Source: CAG-488 sp051881315
GTDB lineage: Bacteria; Bacillota; Clostridia; Oscillospirales; Acutalibacteraceae
DNA length: 5,333 nt
Assembly: GCA_051881315.1 (NCBI GenBank)
Contig: JBJEPQ010000061.1
Span: 1-5,333, forward strand
Direction: 5' to 3'
Shown here: positions 1 through 5,333 of the stretch, one piece after another
How positions within the stretch are numbered: position 1 is the first letter of the stretch
Layout of the letters: every line of letters starts with the position of its first letter
Program-made: the position numbers and the translations under genes
Notes under the pieces: generated by a model
What the model was told of the DNA's origin: nothing
Seen by the model: only the letters and a program-made list of their open reading frames with translations
The model's database searches: none

Positions 1-173
1 AGACCTACGACGCTGACGGAAACGAAGTCAACGACACGGCAAGAACTCTCGACCACGAGGTATGGTATGTCGAAGCAAGACTCTATTCGGGACAGAATTA
101 TACAGTAGTCGGCAAGTTCGAAGCAGGCTGGAACAGAGCAGAGGACGCAACCTCGACCGTTACAGGCAAATAA
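1..173 (+). CDS. 3' end of an unidentified gene, probably a beta-rich extracellular protein
   Basis: The frame whose first full codon is at base 3 is open for 56 codons and stops at TAA 171-173; the other two forward frames hit stops earlier (TGA near base 14, TAG near 106). The tail begins TYDADGNEV, carries the segment HEVWYVEARLYSGQNY, and ends in STVTGK. It is rich in Tyr, Val, Thr and Gly with alternating hydrophobic residues, as in a beta-sandwich at the end of a secreted protein. There is no sortase motif, transmembrane helix or dockerin at this C-terminus, so any anchoring would have to come from elsewhere in the protein. The family is not recognised. A strong terminator follows 12 bases after the stop, so this gene ends its own transcript and is probably not in an operon with the large gene downstream. 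The reading frame is well supported; the extracellular assignment is inference. Confidence 0.8.
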   Translation, partial: TYDADGNEVNDTARTLDHEVWYVEARLYSGQNYTVVGKFEAGWNRAEDATSTVTGK

Positions 174-185
174 CCGAATAACAGC

Positions 186-223
186 AAAACACGGGTCGCA
201 GAATTATCTGTGACCCGTGTTTT
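186..223 (+). terminator. Intrinsic (Rho-independent) terminator
   Basis: A 16-base-pair hairpin has arms at 186-201 and 208-223 around a 6-base loop (AATTAT, 202-207). All pairs are Watson-Crick except one G-U at 198/211. The GC-rich core CGGGTC/GACCCG is flanked by AAAA on the left and TTTT on the right. It lies 12 bases after the TAA of the upstream gene. Because the left arm starts with an A run, the complementary strand also has a stem followed by a T run, so it could act in both directions, although no convergent gene is visible here. Confidence 0.95.
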
Positions 224-341
224 ATCAACCACAAGATTTAGTAAATATAAACATAGAAAAGTATATATATGTTAAAATGAATATATTATTTAGATAAATT
301 TGTCATTTATTACAAAAAGTATTTTATAAGTTAAAATCTGA
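224..341. other. AT-rich intergenic stretch without a gene
   Basis: This stretch between the terminator and the promoter is dominated by A and T, including a TATATATAT run near 263-271 and several A and T tracts. No open frame with a ribosome binding site is present. It may act as an upstream (UP-like) or curved element for the promoter at 342-370, which is inference from composition only. A weaker promoter-like pair (TTGTCA at 300-305 with TATAAG at 325-330) also lies here but its spacing is poor at 19 bases. No riboswitch or operator palindrome was recognised. Confidence 0.6.
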
Positions 342-370
342 TTGACTATTGATTTTTGTTGTGATAACAT
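342..370 (+). promoter_or_regulatory. Sigma-A type promoter of the large surface protein gene
   Basis: The -35 box TTGACT (342-347) matches the consensus at five of six bases. An exact 17-base spacer leads to the -10 box TAACAT (365-370), which matches at four of six. TGA directly before the -10 box (362-364) supplies an extended -10 TGn element. Transcription would begin near 376-378, giving a leader of about 36 bases before the start codon. The leader has only a weak 6-base inverted repeat (TACATT 372-377, AATGTA 391-396), so no obvious riboswitch or attenuator is present. Confidence 0.75.
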
Positions 371-398
371 TTACATTACTATATTAAGCAAATGTATC

Positions 399-405
399 AA
401 GGAGG
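399..405 (+). promoter_or_regulatory. Ribosome binding site (AAGGAGG)
   Basis: AAGGAGG is fully complementary to the anti-Shine-Dalgarno end of 16S rRNA and sits 7 bases before ATG 413-415. It fixes the start codon of the large gene, and the residues that follow form a typical export signal. Confidence 0.95.
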
Positions 406-412
406 AATTGAT

Positions 413-520
413 ATGAGTGCAAAAAAAGTGTGCAAAAAAGCGCTTTCTGTCATTTTGGCTTTAACGCTTATGCTCACAACCTTTGTTTGCTTTGATATCG
501 GAATGTTTTTCGGCTCGGCT
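413..520 (+). other. Sec signal peptide of the large protein
   Basis: Residues 1-9 (MSAKKVCKK) are positively charged. Residues 10-27 form a hydrophobic core of Ala, Leu, Val, Ile, Thr and Phe. A plausible signal peptidase I site follows GSA at residue 36, with an alternative after Ala 41 or Ala 42. The Cys at residue 26 is not in a lipobox (preceded by TTFV), so a lipoprotein is unlikely. The exact cleavage point is a guess. Confidence 0.85.
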
Positions 521-3500
521 GTCGATACCAACGCCGCTGTCACTGTTTCCGACAATGAAGTAAGCAATGTTTATTTCTATGCTCCCGAGCAGGTTTATCT
601 TGAGCCGTCTTTGACGGGATATACTGCACAGAGCAAGTACAATTATCAGTGGTTTGTTGATTCAACTATCAACGAAACTACAAACGACCAGACTCTCAGA
701 ACTGGTGAAAATTCCGAAGGTAATTTTTACTTCTACTATGAGAATGCAAGTCAGGTAACCATTTCCTATAAGTATCTCAATGCAGATTTTTCGGAAATGA
801 CGGCCTATACTTCAACAAGTACAACAAACTCGTCTGCGGATTATGCAAACGCAAACTGTAACATAAAGCTTGCATCTTATGCAACTCCGCTCAGAGCTAT
901 AAACACAAGCGGTACAAGCTCATATATTTACTATACCGTTTCCGGCAACAAGATCAATACGACTGTCACCCGTGAAAGCTCGTCTCCCTATCTTCTTGCC
1001 GCAACAAAGGGATATTATATCGAGTGGAAGGCTGCATTTATTGATAAGCTTGACGGTCAGACAAAGGTAGCATATGCCTACACCTATGTCTATAAGCCGT
1101 TTATTCAGCCTGTCGGCGTTGCTCAGCAAACGGAAAACAACACCGGTACAAACCATATGGGACAGTGTATTTCCTGGATTACAGGTGTTCACGGTCTTGC
1201 AACCGAAGGCTCACATTATCCTAACTCTGCCGCAGGTACGAGCAACCTCGTTACATTCTCGTCCTCCAACCCGCAGGGTGTTTTGCTCGGAGCGACGGAT
1301 GTTAAGAACTACGCTCAGTTTGCAACTGAGATATATACCAACGGTTATTTGAAATACACCGGTATTGATAATGCCAAATCTTCCGATTGGATCAATTCCG
1401 ACGGAGGCAACAGCCCGTACACACCGTACAAATCATTCACTTTTAACGACAAAAACGACGGCGGTAATTTCCACGACTATTCTGTTTACAACAAGCAGAC
1501 TGCTCCTGTTTCAACTCTTACCGTTGATGTCAGCCGTTATACTAACCTTGGCAGAATACCTAACTTTACCGCAGGTATTATGGTCACCAACGATAAAAAC
1601 TCCGACAACGGCGCATGGTATGTTGCCGACGGTACGGGTATGACCGATTCAAGTGATACAATGGCAGGTCGTGAGCAGAGCTCAACCTCTAAAGCAACCG
1701 CACTGTATAACAACTACAAGGCTCTTATTGCCAACCAGGGCGGCTTCAACAACAGAGGCGACTATGAGACCGAGGGTGTTAAGTACAACGGACCTGCAAG
1801 CATCAATGTTCTTGATACCTCAAACGCTACATATTCCTACAGCATCAGAACGTGTTATCTCAACTTCCAGGGCGGAGACAGTGTAACAAACGTTGCTGTT
1901 ATGCCGCTTACCGTTACTCAGACCAACAAGGACGCTCTGCGTTATACATTCAATCATGCAACGAACGTAGTTGCAAGGTTCGGTCTCAAGGCTGACGGCT
2001 CAAGCGTTTATTACAACACAAGCAATGCAAACTGGAGCAAGTTCGTTACTCTGTATCAGCTTGCAGGCAAGATGCTCTCCAAGCTTGATCTTTCTTCCAC
2101 AACAAATGTATCCGGTTATGATCTTAATTCTGTTGTTTCAGAGCTTGAAAGTGCTATTTCCGGAGTTGAGAACGAGGCAAGAATTTCTTCAACGGCGTCC
2201 GTTCGTTTCCTTGCTCTGAGCAAGACCGCCAACGGCTATAAGCTCATTGAGCTCCATGACGAGGATACAAATTCCAACGTTGCCGACGTATCGAAGACTT
2301 TCTATCTCGGTCAGAAGGTTAATTTTAACGCGCTGAGCTTTTCGGGCTATGATTATGTCGGCGCAAGCGCAGGACTCAAGGATGTCGATACTCAGACGGG
2401 ATCGGACTATTCTTCAATTATCACAACAACCGATTCGGTTGTTACCGTTCCGTTTGCAAACGCCTCTTCACAGGTGCAGTACACCTTCCTTTATATTCAG
2501 AAGGAGTATTCGACCATCGTTGACACAAGAGGCGGCGACTACAACCTCCTTAACGTAATCAATTCCGATTATCCGGCAATCGGCGGAATGGCTTATCCGA
2601 CATATTCCGCAGACACTTCTGTTGACACCGACCTCAACTATACCGTAAGCGGAAACGATGTAACAGTATGGACGACAGAGGAAACAACTCTTGCAAAGCA
2701 TCAGTTTCTTCCTTATGAAATTTCGATTGAGCCGTCAACCTCCTATGTTTTGAAATATAAGGTTGCGGGCACAGATCCTTCAAACATAAGCTTCACACTT
2801 TACGGTGCAAACTTCACAGGAGGAGACGGAGAGACAACATCGCATTACGTTATCGGATCTTCCGATTCTGTAATCACGACTAATGCCGTAGATTCGGGTA
2901 AGGCATATCTGAGAGTTGAGCTTCTCGGCGATGCAAGAAACGGCAAGAAGGTCATGATAAGCGACCTTTGCTTTACAAAAGCAGACAGAAATGAGCTTTA
3001 TATTCAGACCTCTGCCGAATACCCGACCAATTTTGTTGCTACATCGGCAGACAAGAACGGTATGAGCTATACAGCAATCAGCAATTCCTCGTTTACCGTT
3101 ACTTCGCAGTATAACAGCAGTACATACGATCAGCGTCAGCTTCTTCCGTATTACGTCAATCTCAAGCCGAACGGAAAGTATGTAATCAATTACGAGGTTT
3201 CCGGACTTGACGCTTCTAAAATCAGCATTGATCTTGTAAACGACATGTTCACAGGCGGAAACGGATCTACGGTATCAACATATTCGTTCGCTTCAAGCGG
3301 ATCGCAGATCACGGTCGGCACCTCCGACGACGGAGCCGCTCAGCTCAAGGTCACATATGCTTCAGGTATAGCCGCAGGAACAAAGGCTACTATCACAAAC
3401 CTCAGCATCACAAACCTTGACACAAAGACAACGATCACAGGTAAGTTCAGCGATCTTGTAACACTCGGAATCCCTGTTAAGGAAGGCTACAAGTTTGCAG

Positions 3501-5333
3501 GCTGGACGGTAAAGGCAAATGACGGAAGCACATCGGCATACGGCAGTGTAACCGAGACCATTCCCGGCAGTCTTTATCAGTACAAGTTTGGTACAGGCAT
3601 TGACGTTGTCGAAGCACAGTGGACAACAGACACCTGTACGGTTATCTTCCGTAACTATAACGGCGTGATAGTTGACGAACAGACCGTAGCATACGGCAGC
3701 GCGGCAAACGCACCGACAACAACACCGACTCGCTTCGGTTATACATTCAATTCATGGGATACCGACTTCTCGGCTGTAACTCAGGATCTAATTATAGAGC
3801 CTGTATATGACGAGATAAACATTGATGTTATCCTCGACAACTCAACGCTTTCGACCTATGAGGGCTCACAGGCAACCTTGCAGGCAAGCTTCAGCCCGAA
3901 TGAGCCTGAGATCAGCGAGATCACATGGACATCGAGCGCACCGGCTATCGCAACGGTAACCGGAACAACGGGCAACCGTGGAATAATTACAGGTGTTTCT
4001 GCAGGTACTGCGGTTATCACCGCAACCGTTACCTATAACGGAAAGACCTATTCGGAGAGCTGTAATGTAACGGTAATTGCAAGAAAGCCGACCTCCGTAG
4101 AGGTTGTTACAGCTCCGACAAAGACAGAGTATTTTGTAGGTGACACATTTGATCCTACGGGAATGCAGATTCAGGTAACATATAATAACGGAACAAAGTC
4201 CGATTATTCAACCTATGATTTCAGCTCGCTTCCCGGAACTGTAACATTTGCAACAGTTTCCACGGCAACAGCAGGAACAAAGACAGTCCGCCTTACCTAC
4301 AAGGAGAACGGCACTTCCGTCACGGCAACGACAAAGATCACCGTAGTTGCGGTTAAGCCCACAAAGATTGAGTTCTCAGGCACTCCCGACAAGACTTTCT
4401 ATGTAGGCGATACCTCAACAGCATTTGATGAGACAGGACTTGATGTTAAAGTAACCTACAACAACGGAACAATCCAGAGCTTCGACGCTTCTGAGCTTGA
4501 CATCACATACAGCGGCTTTGATACAACAACAGCACGCACGATCACGATGACGGGTACCTATGAGGGACTCAGCGCAAGCTTCGATGTAGTTATCAACTCC
4601 GTAGAGCTTGTATCCGTAGCTGTAAACACAATGCCGAACAAGATTAGCTACTATGTCGGTGAAGAATTTGACCAGACAGGTCTTACTCTCACCGCGACCT
4701 ATAACAACGGAAGCTCCGCAATTATTTCTTCGGGTATTACATGCACAGGCTTCAGCTCAGCATCGGCAGGCTCAAAGACAATCACAGCTTCCTACGGCGG
4801 AAAGTCCACGACATTTTATGTTGATATCGTAGCTGTTAAGCTCGTATCTATCGCTGTCAAGACAAATCCGACAAAGGTCAGCTATTATGCAGGTGAAAGC
4901 CTCGACACAGCGGGACTTACCCTTACAGGAACCTACAACAACGGAACAACCGATACAATCACAACAGGTTATACCTGCACAGGCTTCAGCTCTGAAACAA
5001 GCGGAACCAAGACGGTAACCGTAAACTATCAGGGACTTACAACAACATTCAATGTTACTGTTCTTGACGCAACCATTGTATCGGTAGCGGTCAAGACCAT
5101 GCCGAATAAGGTCAGCTACTTCGTTGGAGAAAGCTTCGATCAGACAGGTCTTACCCTCGAAGCAACATACAGCGACGGAAAGACAGAGATAATTTCTTCG
5201 GGCATCACCTGCACAGGCTTTAGTTCAACAGAAACAGGTACAACGACTGTAACTGCAAGCTACGGCGGAAAGAGCACTACCTTCGATGTAACAATCAAGG
5301 CTATCGAGCTTATCGGAATTGAGATCACAGTTG
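413..5333 (+). CDS. Very large secreted modular surface protein with Ig-like repeats, 3' end outside the window
   Basis: One frame stays open from ATG 413 to the window edge: 1,640 full codons plus one base, no stop. The start is fixed by AAGGAGG 7 bases upstream and an export signal at residues 1-36. Modules in order: N-terminal region of unrecognised family (about 37-626); beta-rich GYDY module (about 627-692); two related binding-like modules (693-861 and 862-1003); two InlB/Flg_new-like repeats (about 1006-1071 and 1074-1134); one Big_2 domain (about 1135-1226); Big_3-type domains from 1227 to 1633 and a sixth beginning at 1634. Composition is rich in Thr, Ser, Asn, Tyr and Gly, as usual for extracellular beta-proteins. 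No catalytic motif was recognised. The gene has its own promoter and follows a terminator, so it begins a new transcript. The likely role is adhesion to, or binding of, a host or plant polymer, with the Ig array as stalk; this is inference from architecture. The cell-wall attachment signal, if any, lies downstream. Confidence 0.95.
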   Translation, partial: MSAKKVCKKALSVILALTLMLTTFVCFDIGMFFGSAVDTNAAVTVSDNEVSNVYFYAPEQVYLEPSLTGYTAQSKYNYQWFVDSTINETTNDQTLRTGENSEGNFYFYYENASQVTISYKYLNADFSEMTAYTSTSTTNSSADYANANCNIKLASYATPLRAINTSGTSSYIYYTVSGNKINTTVTRESSSPYLLAATKGYYIEWKAAFIDKLDGQTKVAYAYTYVYKPFIQPVGVAQQTENNTGTNHMGQCISWITGVHGLATEGSHYPNSAAGTSNLVTFSSSNPQGVLLGATDVKNYAQFATEIYTNGYLKYTGIDNAKSSDWINSDGGNSPYTPYKSFTFNDKNDGGNFHDYSVYNKQTAPVSTLTVDVSRYTNLGRIPNFTAGIMVTNDKNSDNGAWYVADGTGMTDSSDTMAGREQSSTSKATALYNNYKALIANQGGFNNRGDYETEGVKYNGPASINVLDTSNATYSYSIRTCYLNFQGGDSVTNVAVMPLTVTQTNKDALRYTFNHATNVVARFGLKADGSSVYYNTSNANWSKFVTLYQLAGKMLSKLDLSSTTNVSGYDLNSVVSELESAISGVENEARISSTASVRFLALSKTANGYKLIELHDEDTNSNVADVSKTFYLGQKVNFNALSFSGYDYVGASAGLKDVDTQTGSDYSSIITTTDSVVTVPFANASSQVQYTFLYIQKEYSTIVDTRGGDYNLLNVINSDYPAIGGMAYPTYSADTSVDTDLNYTVSGNDVTVWTTEETTLAKHQFLPYEISIEPSTSYVLKYKVAGTDPSNISFTLYGANFTGGDGETTSHYVIGSSDSVITTNAVDSGKAYLRVELLGDARNGKKVMISDLCFTKADRNELYIQTSAEYPTNFVATSADKNGMSYTAISNSSFTVTSQYNSSTYDQRQLLPYYVNLKPNGKYVINYEVSGLDASKISIDLVNDMFTGGNGSTVSTYSFASSGSQITVGTSDDGAAQLKVTYASGIAAGTKATITNLSITNLDTKTTITGKFSDLVTLGIPVKEGYKFAGWTVKANDGSTSAYGSVTETIPGSLYQYKFGTGIDVVEAQWTTDTCTVIFRNYNGVIVDEQTVAYGSAANAPTTTPTRFGYTFNSWDTDFSAVTQDLIIEPVYDEINIDVILDNSTLSTYEGSQATLQASFSPNEPEISEITWTSSAPAIATVTGTTGNRGIITGVSAGTAVITATVTYNGKTYSESCNVTVIARKPTSVEVVTAPTKTEYFVGDTFDPTGMQIQVTYNNGTKSDYSTYDFSSLPGTVTFATVSTATAGTKTVRLTYKENGTSVTATTKITVVAVKPTKIEFSGTPDKTFYVGDTSTAFDETGLDVKVTYNNGTIQSFDASELDITYSGFDTTTARTITMTGTYEGLSASFDVVINSVELVSVAVNTMPNKISYYVGEEFDQTGLTLTATYNNGSSAIISSGITCTGFSSASAGSKTITASYGGKSTTFYVDIVAVKLVSIAVKTNPTKVSYYAGESLDTAGLTLTGTYNNGTTDTITTGYTCTGFSSETSGTKTVTVNYQGLTTTFNVTVLDATIVSVAVKTMPNKVSYFVGESFDQTGLTLEATYSDGKTEIISSGITCTGFSSTETGTTTVTASYGGKSTTFDVTIKAIELIGIEITV
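521..2290 (+). other. N-terminal extracellular region of unrecognised family (about residues 37-626)
   Basis: About 590 residues could not be assigned to a domain family. The first part (about 43-200) looks like one or two beta-sandwiches, with segments such as NVYFYAPEQVYLEP and YNYQWFVDS. A block at about 200-265 looks conserved in style: a YIEW segment, then AYTYVYKPFIQPVGVAQQT, then NNTGTNHMGQCISWITGVHG. Later parts hold FTAGIMVTND with NGAWYVADGTG (about 384-407), and NFQGGDS (about 484). Residues about 544-592 change character to an amphipathic helical stretch (FVTLYQLAGKMLSKLDL, then SVVSELESAISGVENEA), resembling the linkers between modules in other large Clostridia surface proteins. 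No zinc-binding HExxH, Ser-hydrolase GxSxG or clear paired-acid glycosidase signature was seen. Being distal to the Ig stalk, this is the best candidate for the functional head. It may be several domains. Confidence 0.55.
2291..2488 (+). other. Short beta-rich 'GYDY' module (residues about 627-692)
   Basis: The segment runs from SKTFYLGQKVNF through FSGYDYVGAS to VTVPFANASSQVQYTF. An opening 'YLGQ', a central aromatic Gly-Tyr strand and a closing 'QYTFLYI' strand are the layout seen in MucBP-like and related short beta-modules of Gram-positive surface proteins. The family assignment is tentative. It joins the helical end of the N-terminal region to the first duplicated module. Confidence 0.4.
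2489..2995 (+). repeat. Duplicated module copy A, carbohydrate-binding-like beta-sandwich (residues 693-861)
   Basis: The copy starts with LYIQ (693), the same tetrapeptide that opens copy B. Its core at residues 766-858 (bases 2708-2986) runs from LPYEISIEP through NFTGGDGE to ISDLCFTKAD. It aligns without a gap over 93 residues to copy B with 38 identities (41%, counted by eye). The pattern 'LPY - strand - P..Y...Y.V.G.D - IS..L - FTGG.G - ITT - L.V - G.K..I..L' resembles jelly-roll carbohydrate-binding modules, whose final strand often has a 'I.NL.I' form. The arm before the core (693-765) is about 25 residues longer than in copy B. Ligand and exact family are unknown. Confidence 0.6.
2996..3421 (+). 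repeat. Duplicated module copy B, carbohydrate-binding-like beta-sandwich (residues 862-1003)
   Basis: The copy opens with LYIQTS (862) directly after copy A. Its core at residues 911-1003 (bases 3143-3421) carries LPYYVNLKP, FTGGNGS and the closing ITNLSITNLD. It has the same fold pattern as copy A and no gap in the core, showing an old tandem duplication. A preceding arm (SYTAISNSSFTVTSQ) also parallels NYTVSGNDVTVWT in copy A. It leads into the InlB/Flg_new-like repeats. A sugar-binding role is inference from the strand pattern. Confidence 0.6.
3428..3814 (+). repeat. Two InlB B-repeat / Flg_new-like modules (residues about 1006-1071 and 1074-1134)
   Basis: The second module is the clearer one: CTVIFRNYNGVIVDEQ, then VAYGSAANAP, then PTRFGYTFNSWDTDFSAVT and closing LIIEPVY. 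This is the familiar layout of the InlB B-repeat / Flg_new family: V.F.....G, V.YG..A..P, GY.F..W, a T.DL strand, then a final V.. strand. The first is a diverged copy with an insertion between the GYKFAGW strand (VKEGYKFAGWTVKANDG) and the closing VVEAQW. These small beta-grasp-like modules are typically spacers or binding modules in secreted Gram-positive proteins. Confidence 0.75.
3815..4090 (+). other. Bacterial Ig-like domain, group 2 (Big_2; residues 1135-1226)
   Basis: The hallmarks of Big_2 are present in order: an opening strand (IDVILDNSTLSTYEGSQATL), ITWTSSAPAIATVT, the turn RGIITGVSAGTAVITATV, and the final ESCNVTVIA strand. The 'WTSS.P.IATV...G..TGVSAGTA.ITA' signature is characteristic. 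Such domains act as rigid spacers and sometimes adhesive units. It is the single copy of this type here and separates the InlB-like repeats from the Big_3 array. Confidence 0.9.
4091..4360 (+). repeat. Big_3-type Ig-like unit 1 (90 residues, 1227-1316)
   Basis: It opens TSVEVVTAPTKTEYFVGDTF and continues PTGMQIQVTYNNGTKSDY, then TAGTKTVRLTY and a closing TKITVVAVKP. 'Y.VGD.FD.TG...V.Y.NGT' and 'AGTKTV...Y' identify a group 3 bacterial Ig-like domain. At 90 residues it is longer than the 78-residue units 3-5 and more diverged from them. Confidence 0.85.
4361..4609 (+). repeat. Big_3-type Ig-like unit 2 (83 residues, 1317-1399)
   Basis: It opens TKIEFSGTPDKTFYVGDT and continues DETGLDVKVTYNNGTIQSF, then ITYSGFDTTTARTITMTGTY and a closing SFDVVINSVEL. 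The pattern is the same as in unit 1, with a small insertion (STA) after YVGDT. It has Tyr where units 3-5 have Cys before the SGF/TGF turn. Confidence 0.85.
4610..4843 (+). repeat. Big_3-type Ig-like unit 3 (78 residues, 1400-1477)
   Basis: It opens VSVAVNTMPNKISYYVGEEF and includes DQTGLTLTATYNNG, GITCTGFSS and TASYGGKSTTF. It is identical to unit 5 at 57 of 78 positions and to unit 4 at 42 of 78 (counted by eye). It contains one Cys, at unit position 45 (residue 1444). Confidence 0.9.
4844..5077 (+). repeat. Big_3-type Ig-like unit 4 (78 residues, 1478-1555)
   Basis: It opens VSIAVKTNPTKVSYYAGESL and includes DTAGLTLTGTYNNGTTD, TCTGFSS and TVNYQGLTTTFNVTV. It is exactly the same length as units 3 and 5 but more diverged from both (42 and 44 identities of 78). 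A single Cys sits at unit position 45 (residue 1522). Confidence 0.9.
5078..5311 (+). repeat. Big_3-type Ig-like unit 5 (78 residues, 1556-1633)
   Basis: It opens VSVAVKTMPNKVSYFVGESF and includes DQTGLTLEATYSDGKTE, GITCTGFSS and TASYGGKSTTFDVTI. Its nearest relative in the window is unit 3, two units upstream, also at the DNA level (shared stretches around CAGACAGGTCTTAC, ATTTCTTCGGG and TACGGCGGAAAG). A single Cys sits at unit position 45 (residue 1600). Confidence 0.9.
5312..5333 (+). repeat. Start of a sixth Big_3-type unit, cut by the window edge
   Basis: IGIEITV follows the AIEL end of unit 5 and matches the first strand of a further unit (VSVAV or VSIAV position). It shows that the array continues past the window; the number of remaining units cannot be known from here. 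Confidence 0.7.

Noticed and set aside
300..330. Second promoter-like pair, TTGTCA (300-305) and TATAAG (325-330)
   Set aside because: The 19-base spacer is poor and such hexamers are expected by chance in AT-rich DNA. The 342-370 promoter has better spacing and an extended -10 element.
372..396. Inverted repeat TACATT / AATGTA in the leader, considered as an operator or attenuator
   Set aside because: Only six A/T-rich pairs with a 13-base loop; it is too weak for a stable structure and has no T run or known operator match.
488..496. Cys at residue 26 considered as a lipoprotein attachment site
   Set aside because: The preceding residues (TTFV) do not fit a lipobox, and the Cys lies inside the hydrophobic core with a better signal peptidase I site about ten residues further on.
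920..1192. Minus-strand open frame of about 90 codons (and another at 2468-2701)
   Set aside because: They are antisense to the large gene, with Cys- and Ile-rich translations and no recognisable signal, domain or ribosome binding site. The + strand frame is continuous and domain-rich through both regions.
1074..2558. A series of short + strand open frames (for example 1074-1352, 1365-1643, 1653-1886, 1971-2219, 2349-2558) out of frame with the large gene
   Set aside because: All lie inside the large gene in another frame, lack ribosome binding sites, and give Thr/Ser/Arg-rich sequences without domain character. They are shadows of the codon pattern.
4610..5311. Regular 234-bp repeat considered as a non-coding satellite or CRISPR-like array
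   Set aside because: The repeats keep one reading frame, vary mostly in a way consistent with protein conservation, and encode Big_3-type Ig domains. There are no short identical repeats with unique spacers.

Overview
The window is almost entirely one very large secreted or surface protein gene on the + strand. It starts at 413 and is still open at the right edge, with at least 1,640 codons and no stop. To its left are the last 56 codons of another + strand gene (ending at 173), a strong intrinsic terminator (186-223), and an AT-rich intergenic stretch with a good promoter (342-370) and a textbook Shine-Dalgarno sequence (399-405). No RNA gene, CRISPR array, insertion sequence or phage element is visible.

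The signals point to a low-to-moderate GC Gram-positive bacterium of the Clostridia, most likely a gut Oscillospiraceae/Ruminococcaceae-type organism. The reasons are the AAGGAGG ribosome binding site, the TTGACT/TAACAT promoter, the signal peptide style, and the module set (Ig-like group 2 and 3 domains, InlB/Flg_new-type repeats). The lineage is inferred from style, not from a marker gene.

The large protein reads as a chain of extracellular modules: signal peptide (residues 1 to about 36); a roughly 590-residue N-terminal region of unrecognised family, ending in a helical stretch; a short beta-rich 'GYDY'-type module; two copies of a probable carbohydrate-binding-like beta-sandwich (93-residue cores, 41% identical without gaps); two InlB/Flg_new-like repeats; one Big_2 domain; then five complete Big_3-type Ig-like domains and the start of a sixth. 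The last three complete Big_3 units are exactly 78 residues (234 bp) each. The natural reading is a long stalk that holds the N-terminal region away from the cell. The anchor (sortase motif, SLH, dockerin or other) lies beyond the window.

The most interesting points are the unassigned N-terminal region, the duplicated binding-like module, and the exact-period Ig array, in which units 3 and 5 resemble each other more than either resembles unit 4. No multi-gene system can be supported from this window.
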